A program made the position numbers and the translations under genes. Positions 48,083 through 59,398 of a DNA stretch of 64,000 bases are shown here, piece by piece. Under the pieces are notes generated by a model. That model was not told the origin of the DNA, made no database searches, and saw nothing but the letters and a program-made list of their open reading frames with translations. The stretch's first letter is position 1. Every line of letters starts with the position of its first letter. The stretch lies in assembly GCA_947179155.2 (NCBI GenBank), contig OX359267.1, forward strand, positions 43,166,292 through 43,230,291, written 5' to 3'. The stretch comes from Hedera helix (taxonomy: Eukaryota > Streptophyta > Magnoliopsida > Apiales > Araliaceae).

Positions 48083-48089
48083 TTTTTTT
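48083..48089 (+). terminator. RNA polymerase III terminator of tRNA-Arg
   Basis: A run of seven T residues begins a few nucleotides after the mature tRNA end, the standard Pol III stop signal. Confidence 0.75.
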
Positions 48090-48171
48090 CCTCCATTTCT
48101 TCCTAATATTTTTGAAGGCTTGAAATATTTCTGGTTAATTAAATCAAATCAAGCTAATCCCTTGTTACGGA

Positions 48172-48180
48172 AAAAAGTAA
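48172..48180 (+). repeat. Left target site duplication of the autonomous MULE
   Basis: AAAAAGTAA, identical to 53382-53390. Confidence 0.92.
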
Positions 48181-48453
48181 GAGTAAATCTATACATACAC
48201 ATTTCCTACTTACTGCATCCCGAGAAGCTTATATGCGGCGTCGTTTTGCCCAAATTAATTATCCATATTATTTTTTCCTTCTCCAACCTTCCAAACCCCC
48301 CCGCCTATTTTCTCCCTCTCTACCATTTTCAGTTTTCAGTCCTCTCTCTTCAGTTCTCTCCAAATTAGTCTTGCAAATATTTCATATATTATTCCTATCA
48401 AAATTCGTCTCTGCAAATCAGTCATCTTAATTTCTCATTTGCGCCGTCTTTCG

Positions 48454-48691
48454 GTAAGATTATTGTTTTTTGGAAGTTGATTCATTTTATTATTTCCTTT
48501 TAAAGATTAATAAACATAGAAGTATTTTTAGTTTATCACCCCCTACAATATTTATTTCAGTTAAGTAATTTTGACTTATTCTTAGTTGATACTCAATATT
48601 TAAATACAAAATATTCATTTGTTATTGATGTTTTTCTTTAAGTACATACATTAACAAATGTTTAATAAAAATTTCTTTTCTGTTTTTATAG
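48454..48691 (+). other. 5' leader intron of the MULE transposase gene
   Basis: A GT donor in TCG/GTAAGAT and an AG acceptor in TTTTTATAG precede the start codon by 20 nt. The donor-side exon sequence (CATTTGCGCCGTCTTTCG) is kept in part in the 910-bp derivative. The splice is predicted, not shown. Confidence 0.5.
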
Positions 48692-48710
48692 TTGTGTGCA
48701 AGTTCTACTG

Positions 48711-51308
48711 ATGGAATCAGAAATAGATATTAGCTCTACAAATATGGATATTGACGTAGATGATCTGTCTAACAACGAAAGGGATGATGAAGTAGAAGAG
48801 AATAGAAAATGGAATAATCAGATTGTGGAAGAGCCCAAATTGCATATGGTGTTTGACAATGTTGATGAGGTTTATGAATACTATAGGAAATATGGTGCGC
48901 AACAAAGATTTGGAGTGACTAAAAGAAGCACTAAAAAATTGGACGGAGTGGTTACATATTTCACAGTTGTATGTCACAAATATGGAGAGCATAAGAAGAA
49001 CTCAAAGATTACACTAAAACCACATCCGGTTATTAAATCAGGTTGCAAGGCTAAGATTTGTGCCAAGTTATTGAATGATGGAAAATGGGGTATAACTGTT
49101 TTAGAGCTTGCACATAATCATGGTTTAAGTCCAAGTAAGTCTCGCTTTCACCGGTGTAATCGGCATGTGACCCCTTATATAAAGAGGAGACTTGAGCTCA
49201 ATAATGATGCTGGGATACCAATGAATAAAAGTTATAATTCACTTAGAATTGAGTATGGAGAAAATGGAATGCCTTGTTTGAAGAAAGACTGTGAAAATTA
49301 TATGGGAAAATTAAAAAAACTAAGGCTCGCTGAGGGTGATGCTAGTGCACTTCAAAGTTATTTTGCTAAAGTTCAAGCAGTGGATTCTAACTTTTTCTAT
49401 GTGATTGACACAGACGAGGAAAATCGGATCATAAATTTATTTTGGGCGGATTCGAGGTCTAGAGCTGCGTATGAGGAGTTTGGTGATGTCATCACATTTG
49501 ACACCACTTATTTAACTAATAAATATGATATGCCGTTTGCTCCTTTTGTTGGAGTTAACCACCATGGACAATCCATATTACTTGGTTGTGGTTTGATATC
49601 AAATGAAGATACTAACACTTTTGTTTGGTTGTTTGAAGCGTGGCTTTCTTCCATGTCTAAAAAAGCTCCACAAGCCATTATCACCGATCAAGACAAAGCG
49701 ATGAAAAATGCGGTTGAGATAGTTTTTTCTAATGCTCGCCACCGATGGTGTTTGTGGCATATAATGAAGAAGGTTCCTGAAAAATTAAAAGGATATGAGC
49801 ATTATGAATCAATTAAATTTACGTTACATAACGTTGTGTATGATGCTTTGACTGTAGATGATTTTGAATGCCAATGGAAGGCAATGATAGAAAATTATGA
49901 TCTTAAGAACAATGATTGGTTGGAAGGATTGTATAATGAAAGACATCGGTGGGTTCCTTGTTTTGTGAAAGATTGTTTTTGGGCGGGAATGTCTACGACA
50001 CAAAGAAGTGAAAGCATGAATGCTTTTTTTGATGGATTTGTCAATGCAAAAACTTCCTTAAAAGAATTTGTGGACCAATATGATAATGCGTTAAGGAGTA
50101 AAGTGGAAAAAGAAATAGTAGCGGACTCTCATTCTTTGACTTCACATGTACCTTGTGTTACACATCATGCCATTGAAAAACAATTCCAAGAGGTTTATAC
50201 CAATTCTAAGTTTATAGAATTTCAAACAGAAGTGGCGGATGGAGGAATGTACTGCGATACAAGGTTTGTCGAATCTCATGATAAAATATTTCATTACGAA
50301 GTGAAACAACTTTGTTATTTTGGGGAAAAAAAAGATCGCCCAAAAATTGTGAACTTCAAAGTTTGCTTCATGGAAGGGGAAGAAGAATTTGATTTTGATG
50401 TGAAGTGTAACTGTAAATTATTTGAGTTTCGAGGAATTTTATGTAAACATATAGTTAAGGTACTTCATTTTGAAAGGTTTATATTTACCGTTCCAACGAA
50501 ATACATTTTGAGGAGGTGGAGAAAGGACATAAAGCGACGTCATACTAAAGCTAAAGTCACTTATAATGTTTGGAAAGACACGGAACCGGGACAGAGATAT
50601 GACAAGGTGTGTAATATTTTTTTCGACGTTGCGGACATTGCATATGAAACTCAAAAAAGATGTGACCAACTTGTAGATCGGCTTCTTGAACTTAAGGTGG
50701 AATGGAATACGGAGGATGGAGTTTGTGAAAAAAGTCAACCTTCTGATAATGACGGCCCAAATGAAAGCCAAAAATTACTTTCACCAAAAAAGAACCGATG
50801 CAAGGGGCGTCCTCCTAGTAAAAGGAATGTAGGTAAAATAGAACAAGTTTTGAAGAAATTCAAACAGAAGGGACAAAAGAAATGTAGAAATAAGTTTGAA
50901 CTACAAAACACAAAAAAGGTATAATTTGTATTATTTGTTATATATATGCAATATCTGTATATTGTAATTTTTTTTTTACAATTACTATTGTTTTATAAAA
51001 TGAGAAATTATGCTTCTTTTATTTTAGGCCTCTGAGCTTGATACGACTATTAATCAGCCACCTATTTTTCATGAGACACAAGAGAGTCATCATGGAAATA
51101 TTAACTTGAATGTGAGTAATGATTCTTTTTGTCTTCATATTCTTATGGTTATTATTTTTAAGGTGCATATATGTTGAATTTTTTAACATCGATCGTTCTT
51201 CCTGCAACTTTGTAGGAATCCATATGGGGAGATGAACTTCTAAATCTTGGCGCGGTGTGGAATTTTGGGTCTATAGGTGAAGGCACTTCCAATCTTGACT
51301 TAGTTTAG
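48711..51308 (+). CDS. FAR1-family MULE transposase
   Basis: Three coding exons: 48711-50918, 51028-51111 and 51216-51308, joined at GT-AG sites in phase 0, giving 794 residues. If unspliced, the first frame ends six bases after its donor. Order: an acidic N-terminus; a FAR1 zinc-finger region (about residues 45-145, with C..C and AHNH); a MULE transposase core with D264 (ITFDTTYL), D326 (ITDQDKAM) and a candidate E434 (QRSESMNAFF); a SWIM finger CNCK..ILCKH (566-580); and a basic tail with an AT-hook-like GRPPSKR. The ATG at 48711 is preferred; an upstream in-frame extension lacks ATG. FAR1/FHY3 transcription factors derive from such transposases. The TIRs and target duplication around it make this an element gene, not a domesticated one. 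No lesion is visible. Confidence 0.92.
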
Positions 51309-51809
51309 TTGTAGCTTCGATATATTAAAAGACTGAAGAGTTATCGTGTTTTGATCAGTTTGTTTATTGTTAAGAAATGATGTTTCTTGATATGGGTGCA
51401 AACAAGCGATATATGTACTGAGCTTTTGTCAATTGGAATACTAATTTAAGAAAAATCTTGCATTCACTTGCTCTGTTAGTTATTCTTTTTGTTGAATAGT
51501 TAGTTGAATTGTAAGTAATTTGATTCAGGAGAAGATTGATTAATTAATCTGTTAGTTATCACTTGCTTTGTTAATTAATCTGTTAGTTATCACTTGCTCT
51601 GTTAGTCTGTGTAAAAGTGGTACAGCAGGAGAAGATTGATTAATTAATTTGATTCACCTTCTAGCTGTAATATGTGAATTTGAGTTGAAGCAACAATTTC
51701 AGGATTGAATATGTCGATGCAGAACAGAGAAAAGCTATTAGAAGGGACTAAGTTGATGAACACAACAATTGGATTTCGTTTCATAAACATTATAATCACA
51801 ACTTACATG

Positions 51810-53160
51810 TTTACAAGGGGCATACCCCAGGTAATTAAAAAAAAACGATGATACAATAGCTCAAGCAACTACAAATAATACAATATTTCAGTTTTTCTCT
51901 GTAGCTTCACTGCATCGTGTATAACATTATAACATTACTCTAAGTTGTCCAAATACCCCAAAGCATTCATCACTCCCAGGATGGAATGCACTTCTCTTTG
52001 ACAATGTGTACTTCACAAATGAGGCTTGGCAGGATAAAAACTGATTGTTGCAAACTGAGATAATGAAAGCTGCCTGCAATATAAAGACAATTTTTCATTG
52101 CATCAGTAACCAAAATGTTGTGAACTAGACAAGTTATATATGAATAATCAGTAAACAAAAAAAATAAGGCTTATGGGGGTTGAATTTAAATGACTTAGTA
52201 GATTGGTTGGGGTTGTTCTCAATTCAATTAACAGAAGGCAGTGTTAGGATTGAAGATTTTCATGTACACCACCCAAATAGAACTTTAGGCCATCCATTCA
52301 CAGATACGCCAATACATACTTTACATATGATATATGGTCACACCCTCATCACAGAGAAATTCCAAGAAATTAATGAGAAATAATACAATTCACAACAAGC
52401 TCCATGAAAACTGCACGATAAGAAGCATTATGTGTCCAGCTATGGCTCTCCAGTATGCACATCATATGGAAAAAGTAGAGAAAAAAGTAAGGAACAGGAC
52501 AATTTCTTTTCAAACTTCCACAACAGTTAAAAGGACACATATGCTTGCAAGTTGCAAATACATGAACATAATTTTTACCCCAAAACTGGAACAATTTCTT
52601 CTTGCATAAACATGAGGACAACTCCCAGAACAATCAATGTTAGAAAGCCCCTCACTAATATCAAATAATCCATAAGGGTTGCACTTCAATAACTTTCTCA
52701 GATATGGTAAGGTTTTATAACATATATTAACAATGTACAAGTCTCAGACTCCTTTGACACACCCAAAGCCAAAATTGACTAACCAAATGCTACAATAACT
52801 ATCCATGACAGTAATTAAAAAAAACCGAAAGGCTTCTTACCCAATAGATGCAAAGTTACAACATACATTGAGGATGGATCGAGTCTGTGAGAAGTTTTGC
52901 TCCAACTGATTATTGAAAAAAAGTTTTGATTTTTGGGTTTTATTTTCTGATTTTTCTCAAATCTGCAAGAGAAAGGGAATTGTTAGTTTTGTATGTGAAG
53001 ATTTTTCACAGATGGATTATCTGTCTTGTCCCGATTGCAACGGATGATTCATCGACTCAACCCAACCGGCTCTTTCGGATTTCCGGTGCCGACGTTTCCC
53101 AGCGGCGGCATGTACATGGTCGGAAATGGGCTTGATTCGGATAAGGGGTCTTAGGTGGTG
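51810..53160 (-). other. Candidate minus-strand transcription unit in the MULE
   Basis: On the minus strand a leader-like region begins in the right TIR. It has an AG acceptor at CTCTTGCAG (about 52965, conserved in the 910-bp derivative) and another at ATATTGCAG (exon start 52073) followed by an open piece reading AAFIISVCNNQFLSCQASFV and on to a TAA. A piece reading NPYGLFDISEGLSNIDCSGS lies near 52680-52620. I could not assemble one continuous protein and recognise no family. It may be a captured host gene fragment or a non-coding second transcript. Confidence 0.3.
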
Positions 53161-53381
53161 GGAAGGAGACGGAGAGAGAGAGAGAAGGGAGGAAAGTAAA
53201 GAGGAGAGAGAAACAGAGAACGAGAGGGAGAAGAAAATAGAAAAGAGAGAAACAGTGAGGAGAGAGGAAAGGAAGGAGTAGGCTAATTGATTTTTCACGG
53301 GAAATCATTTTGAGCTAAACGACGCCGCATAATATTTATCGGGAAGGAAGGAGTAGGCTGTAAGTATGTGTAGATTTACTC

Positions 53382-53390
53382 AAAAAGTAA
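53382..53390 (+). repeat. Right target site duplication of the autonomous MULE
   Basis: AAAAAGTAA, identical to 48172-48180. Confidence 0.92.
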
Positions 53391-56300
53391 AGATTCTAGT
53401 TTGCAAGATTATACTCCTTTAGTCCACAAAAAAGAGTTACGTTTAATGCTACTAGTAATAAAAAACACACACACACTCACACACATAATGTCTTTAAATT
53501 TATTATCCCAATTTTATTGTCATGTCTCAATTTTTAAACTAACAATTTATGAATTTTAAGGATAAACATATAATAAATATACATTTTGATTGTTTAAAAA
53601 GTTAGCAATAAATCTTTTTTTCTATGAAATGGAAGGATTACGAAATATCATACTCCCACCTCCGTCCCTAAAAAATTGACTTCATTTATTTTTTTGATTA
53701 GATTGACCAATCTAAGAATTGAAGCATATTTATTTATATTTTTAAACTTATTAAAATTAGAGGTAATAGTAAATTCGCTACAGCTTCTTATGATATAATT
53801 TCTCCAGTTATATTTAAAAAAAAAAATAGTATAAATTTTGATTACAAAAATAATTAATTTAATTAAAAAAGGTAAAATTAAATCAATTTTTATGGGAGGG
53901 AGAAGTATGACTTCAAATACTCTGTAACAAAACTCTCTTGTATTTCTGTTATGAGATCTATAACGACGGTTTTTAGGGTATACGGCGATAATTTTTCGTT
54001 GTCATAGAATAGGGTTATGGCAATGGGACAAATCGTCGTCATAGATCTTAAAAAATATCTCTATAGACGTCGCAATAAAAATACAAAAAAAAATTATTAC
54101 AGAGAATTTGATCTTGGGAAGTATGTCCTATAGTATAGCCATCCAAGAACATTGAATTTTTTTTGTAGGAAATCTCATTTCAATCCCGATCCAAGTGATG
54201 GAAAATTAGAGCTGAGAGGCAACTTGAGAACCGATGGTTTTAGCTCAGTTATACCATGTAATATAGTTATGTATTCGTCTCCCCATATTTAATATAAGGG
54301 CAACTTTAATTTTTTTAATTAATTTAAAATATTTTTAATTTTAAATTATTATAAAATAATAAAATTTTATAATAGTAATCCATCACAGGGAAAGAAAAAC
54401 CACACAAGTAATATATGCACTATGCAATCCTCTGTTAAAAAATATAAGATTATTATTAATTTTTTAAAAGTTAATTTTAAATATTTAAAATTTAAGATAG
54501 ATGTAATTTATTTAAGTATAGTCAATATAATAATGAATGCTGCAAGTATATTTTTTTTTATACTAGTTATAAGAATTATTAATTTATTATTTTAATAAAT
54601 TATATTAATTTAAAATTTAATTTTTTAAAAATTTATGATAATAATAATTTTATATTTTGAAATGAATGAAACAGTTATTAAGCTTTCCAAGCATGTAAAT
54701 TCTAGGCTGATCACGTTAATAGGATACGCAATTCCTACAGCCCTATGTCAATCTAATGAAACCACAAGTTCATGTTTTCTATTCTGAGAAGTGGATCATA
54801 ATGGTTATAAATTGATTATTTTTTGGCGGCAGATATTATCAGAATAAACATAATATTATCATTTATTAGATCAAATAAGTATTTTTTAATATGTTAAATA
54901 TCGTTAGTATAATTATAAAAATATTATTAAATATAAAATTATTCTGACAACATTATTTTTACAGTGACAATATTTTAATATTCTGCATTCTTTTACTTAT
55001 GAGAGTTTATCGGTAATTTTTTTAGGGCAGTGATATATGTACAGTCTAAATTGATTGTTACACACCCTTACAGAGTATATCAAAGAGACTATTAACCTTA
55101 ATTAATTAGAAACCAATTAACATATTTATCACTTTTTTATCTTAATTGAAAGTTTTTTTTATAAAAACAAGCCTAAATAATTTTTTATTTTTTTAAAATT
55201 TATTTTTTTTGTAAATTTATTTCAAGTCAAAATAAATTTTTTTGAATTAGATGGACCAATAAGCTATATTATTGGTACTTTAATAAAATAACAAAGTAAA
55301 TTATATATCATGTACCATTATAAACTTTTTTCTTTCTAATATTTTTTGTGTTCTAATCTTAAATTCAAAATTTTAATAAATTATATTATAAAATATCTTA
55401 AATAAATAAAGAATACTATTTTCGGTGTTCAATTCTATATATGATTGAAAATGAAGTTTTGGCTAATTAAAGGTATACACCTTATGTCTTATAAATATTA
55501 CTATATTTGTTTGCAAGAATTATATTCAGGATAAGATTATTAATCTCAAATGTCTTATTTATTTTTAAATTTGAATTTAAAACTATTAGTCGAGAGATTA
55601 AAAAATAATTTAATACGGAGAACTATTTAATATTATGTTTAACTAAATATTATAATCTCTTCTATTTGAGATTAAAATTTTCGAAATAACATTAATATCA
55701 ATTTTTTTTAAAATGACCATAATATCCTATTCATAAAGGCATACGTACTGCAAGTCGCCAAAAATTCATGGCCTCTGCAGAAAGAATCTCACAAAGGCCA
55801 AATGATTTTTGGAAATTGAAAAAAATAAATTCAGCAAAATACAAAAATTAGTCAGGAAAAGGAATTATTGGTAGTTATCACTGAGTCCGTGAGTCGTGTT
55901 GGTCCACGGGAAAATTATGTATTCACGAAACTGTACTGAACTGGCTACATATATAATTTTCGGATTCGGTTATCGTAAAATTAATTTTAGAATAATAAAT
56001 TAATATAATATTAATACGTAAGAAGAAAAAATATTTTTGATTTATGTGTCAATATTGTATTTATCTATTATTCAATTTATTATGAAATTAGTTTTATACT
56101 ATCCGGATCCCATATTTTTCTAGGCAACTGTAGCCACTACTATGTAACAGGAGTATGATTATGAAATACTCCATTATTTAAAGAAAATCATAGTAATATA
56201 AGTTCAAGTAATTTTATATTTCTTTCACCCGATTAATATTTGTTATACCTATTTATATTATCCCTACGATAGAACACATCCTCCTATTGAGGATGGATTT

Positions 56301-58221
56301 ATTACGATCAAATAATCCATCTTTACTTTCATTTTCTTCTAAATCAATGTTATTCCAACTTTCTTTATTTTATTTATTTATACAATTAAGTTCTTACATT
56401 CTTTACAAAACTATAAAGCAGGGCATATACGCATAATTTGATGATTTAACAATATTATACATTATACAGTGTAAATAATTAATTAAGGGAATATGATTTT
56501 ATTTTTTGCAACATAATTGAAAATTATTTAGATATTTTTTTGATTAAAACTATTTAATTTTAGTATTAATAGTCTTAGAATTATAATCCCGAAATTATAA
56601 TTCTTATAAATAAACGTGTCTATAACGTATAACAAAATTAAGGCAAACTGGATAAAGAATGGTTAATTTATTTTAAATATATTGAGAGTAATATAATTTC
56701 TTTAACATATTTAAATATACAACTATTATTTTAGGATGCGCATATATTAAACAACACCTTTAATTTTACCGCAAAAGGTTGGGGAATACTACAGTACAAA
56801 TAATTTTGATTTTTGACAGAACTCAGGGCTTTGCCCAAATGGAGATATTATCTCCACTCCCCTTGTGTATCAAAAGGATGAGTTTTTTTTATTTTTTTTT
56901 TACGGTGGGAAGTAATTAACCGTACGTACACATACAAACTAATAGCCATATTCATGGAGCGGTTGATGTATGAATATGATGAATCACCGTCTGCTCGACC
57001 ACCTCCCTTCATTATTTATGTACCATTAAATGTTGCATGTGAAGGCTTTTCTCCTCTCCTCCACCAGATGTGGATTTAAGGGACTTTTACTTCACCATGC
57101 ATTCCATATTTATCTACGTACTTATATTCTGTAATTGATAGGAAAGAGAAGTCTTTAAATCATGAAAAATGATATTTGTAACGTAATGTATAATATAAGA
57201 GTAATTTAGAGAGAAAATTTTGTATTGCATGCATTGCGTTAAATTAATGTTGTTGAGTTTGAAAATATAATTAAGTTTCCTTAGATTATTACCATAACAT
57301 TAATAACTTTTTCACCGTGTTTAATAAAATTAAATAATTAATATCTGAATGGTTAGTATATTTTAATAAATTAAATTATCTAAGTGAAATATCATTTGAA
57401 TTTGAAAAATTATTTGATAACTAAAAAGTGAACTACCTCTTAATGACACTATTTTACTACTCTAAAGGGTAAATTTTTATTTAATAATTTTAAATATTCA
57501 ATTTAATAAAAATGAGTGGATAATATTGTTGAATGTATTTATATTAAAAAAAATACCAGAAAATTTTCATTAAGAAACACCTCTTAATGATTTGGACTTA
57601 ATTTCAGACAAAATTTTAACAAATAACTTTTACCTTTTATCGATTCAAATGTGAGTTCATTAAGATGCATTAAGACCTAAACAAATACAACAAAACTCTT
57701 ATTACTTCATTTTAAAAAGTAGAGATATGTTTTTTATTTTTTTAGCGAAAATTCAAAATCAATATGAATTTGTTTGATACCAATATTGTTAATTGAATTT
57801 TTAGAGTAAGTAAATTATTTTAAAAATTCAACCTTGTACCTAATTTTAATTTTTGCCCTATATATGATTCAACGATTGCAATCACATAAATTTCCTTAAG
57901 AATAGGCCCCAACCCCACTCATTATAATAATTAAAAATTCACCTAATCCATTTGGGACTTATAAATAATAATGAATACAGGTAATCCACTCCGTTTGATA
58001 TTGTGAAATCCACCAAACAAAATACAAGCAGAAAATAAGGACAAGTCTATATAAATAACATTTAAATATAAAATTAAATATTATATTTATCTTAATTATT
58101 AAAAAATGAGACATGACACAAATTTTAATATCATGTCCTATTTTTTATGTTTAAAATGAATGTAATATTTAAATATTGTGTGCTTATATTTATTTAAAAA
58201 ATAAAAATAATATTAGAAACA

Positions 58222-58255
<34 letters not shown>

Positions 58256-58870
58256 GTTTGTTTAAAATTTGAAAGAGCTGGCTAGCTAGCAATATACATA
58301 TATAGTCAAGTTAGTTGCTCAAATCAACTTCATTTGACATCTATCTATTATTTAAAACACATGATTTATTAAATCGGTTCCAATTGTATCTCTTTCAATA
58401 CTCCATATATAATTTATATGACCTTTTATGCTTCTTTCTGTCCGAAGCTAACAAATATATATGATACTATCCTATCCCGTGTCTCACGCGATATTATTTA
58501 ACTAAATTTAAGTTTTTTTTTTAAATCTCAAACACTACAAAATATAAAAATGAAGTTATGCTAATTAATTAACTGAATTTGATATACGATTAAAAAAAAT
58601 ATTACTTTCTTTCCTCAAACAATATAATGGCTTCACGTACAATCCCTTGTAGAAATGTTCAAATTGAGAGTTATGTTTATTTCCTCTCTCAGGAAATTAA
58701 TTAGTATCCAATTTGACTTTTAAATTCTTTTCACAAATAAAATTTATCGTTATATATTAAAATAAGATCATACTTCGCTATCCAAAATATTCCCGCCATT
58801 GTTAATTTGCATGTACATTTTTTAAACTAGGGAAATGATATGATTACCAAGGAAAAGTACCATTATATAT
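53391..58870. other. AT-rich intergenic spacer
   Basis: No gene is supported. 53950-54070 has CGACGG/CGTCGT words in opposite orientations (ACGACGGTTTTT, AATCGTCGTCATAGA, AGACGTCGCAAT), which resemble CACTA-type subterminal repeats, but no CACTA end is seen. A CTAT microsatellite lies at 58222-58255. The rest is AT-rich without structure I can name. Confidence 0.5.
58222..58255 (+). repeat. CTAT microsatellite
   Basis: About eight uninterrupted CTAT/ATCT tetranucleotide units. Confidence 0.9.
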
Positions 58871-59398
58871 TGTGACGACCCTAAATCCGGGTTTCATAAC
58901 CTCGAGTTTGGTTCTCACTATTCAACACATTACTAACAATTAAATACATACATTGCATTTAAATATCGCGGAATAATACATATTGGTTCCCTTACAAAAA
59001 GGTTACAATACCAGAGTCTATTAACCTTAACATAAACAGTTCCTATCATCAGGAATTACAAAAGGTTTAACAACAGTAAACACAATTTAAGCATCTAATT
59101 AGCATGCATAAACTAACTTAAGCTCTGGCCTTTCCTTTTCCCTTATCCTTCTTTGAGCAATCAGGATTATCTGAAAAATGGTTCATAATATAGCAAGAAT
59201 GAGCAACTAGTTTGCTCAGCAAGTTAAGAACAATCATATAGATTTAATATATCATGAATGAATGAGAAATATCATCAAGGATTCAACAATAGATATAACA
59301 ATTGTGAATGAAACAGGATTCAAATTTTAATAAACAGAATATTTGAATCTTAAAATGCTGAGTGGTCACTAAGGACCCTGAACTAACGAGGGTATAAT
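58871..59398 (-). repeat. A-type LTR E, interrupted by element D
   Basis: It begins TGTGACGACCCTAAATCCGG and follows the right LTR of A (11879-12407) closely for 528 bp. It then stops at TATAAT, where LTR D starts. The rest is expected beyond D, outside the window. The preceding five bases are TATAT. Confidence 0.85.

Larger units (their letters stand above)
48181..53381 (+). mobile_element. Potentially autonomous FAR1-type Mutator-like element (5201 bp)
   Basis: The terminal inverted repeats of about 80 bp start GAGTAAATCTATACATAC (left, 48181-48260) and, in complement, GAGTAAATCTACACATAC (right, 53300-53381). Both contain TGCGGCGTCGTTT. Perfect 9-bp duplications flank it. It encodes an uninterrupted MULE transposase (48711-51308). 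Intact TIRs, an exact duplication and an open transposase suggest a recent insertion. It lies 102 bp downstream of the tRNA-Arg gene. The right third (51.8-53.2 kb) looks like a second, minus-strand transcription unit without recognised protein. Confidence 0.95.

Noticed and set aside
48711..51308. Calling the FAR1-like gene a domesticated host transcription factor (FRS family)
   Set aside because: It lies between matched TIRs with a perfect 9-bp duplication and has a deleted derivative nearby, so it is the element's own transposase.
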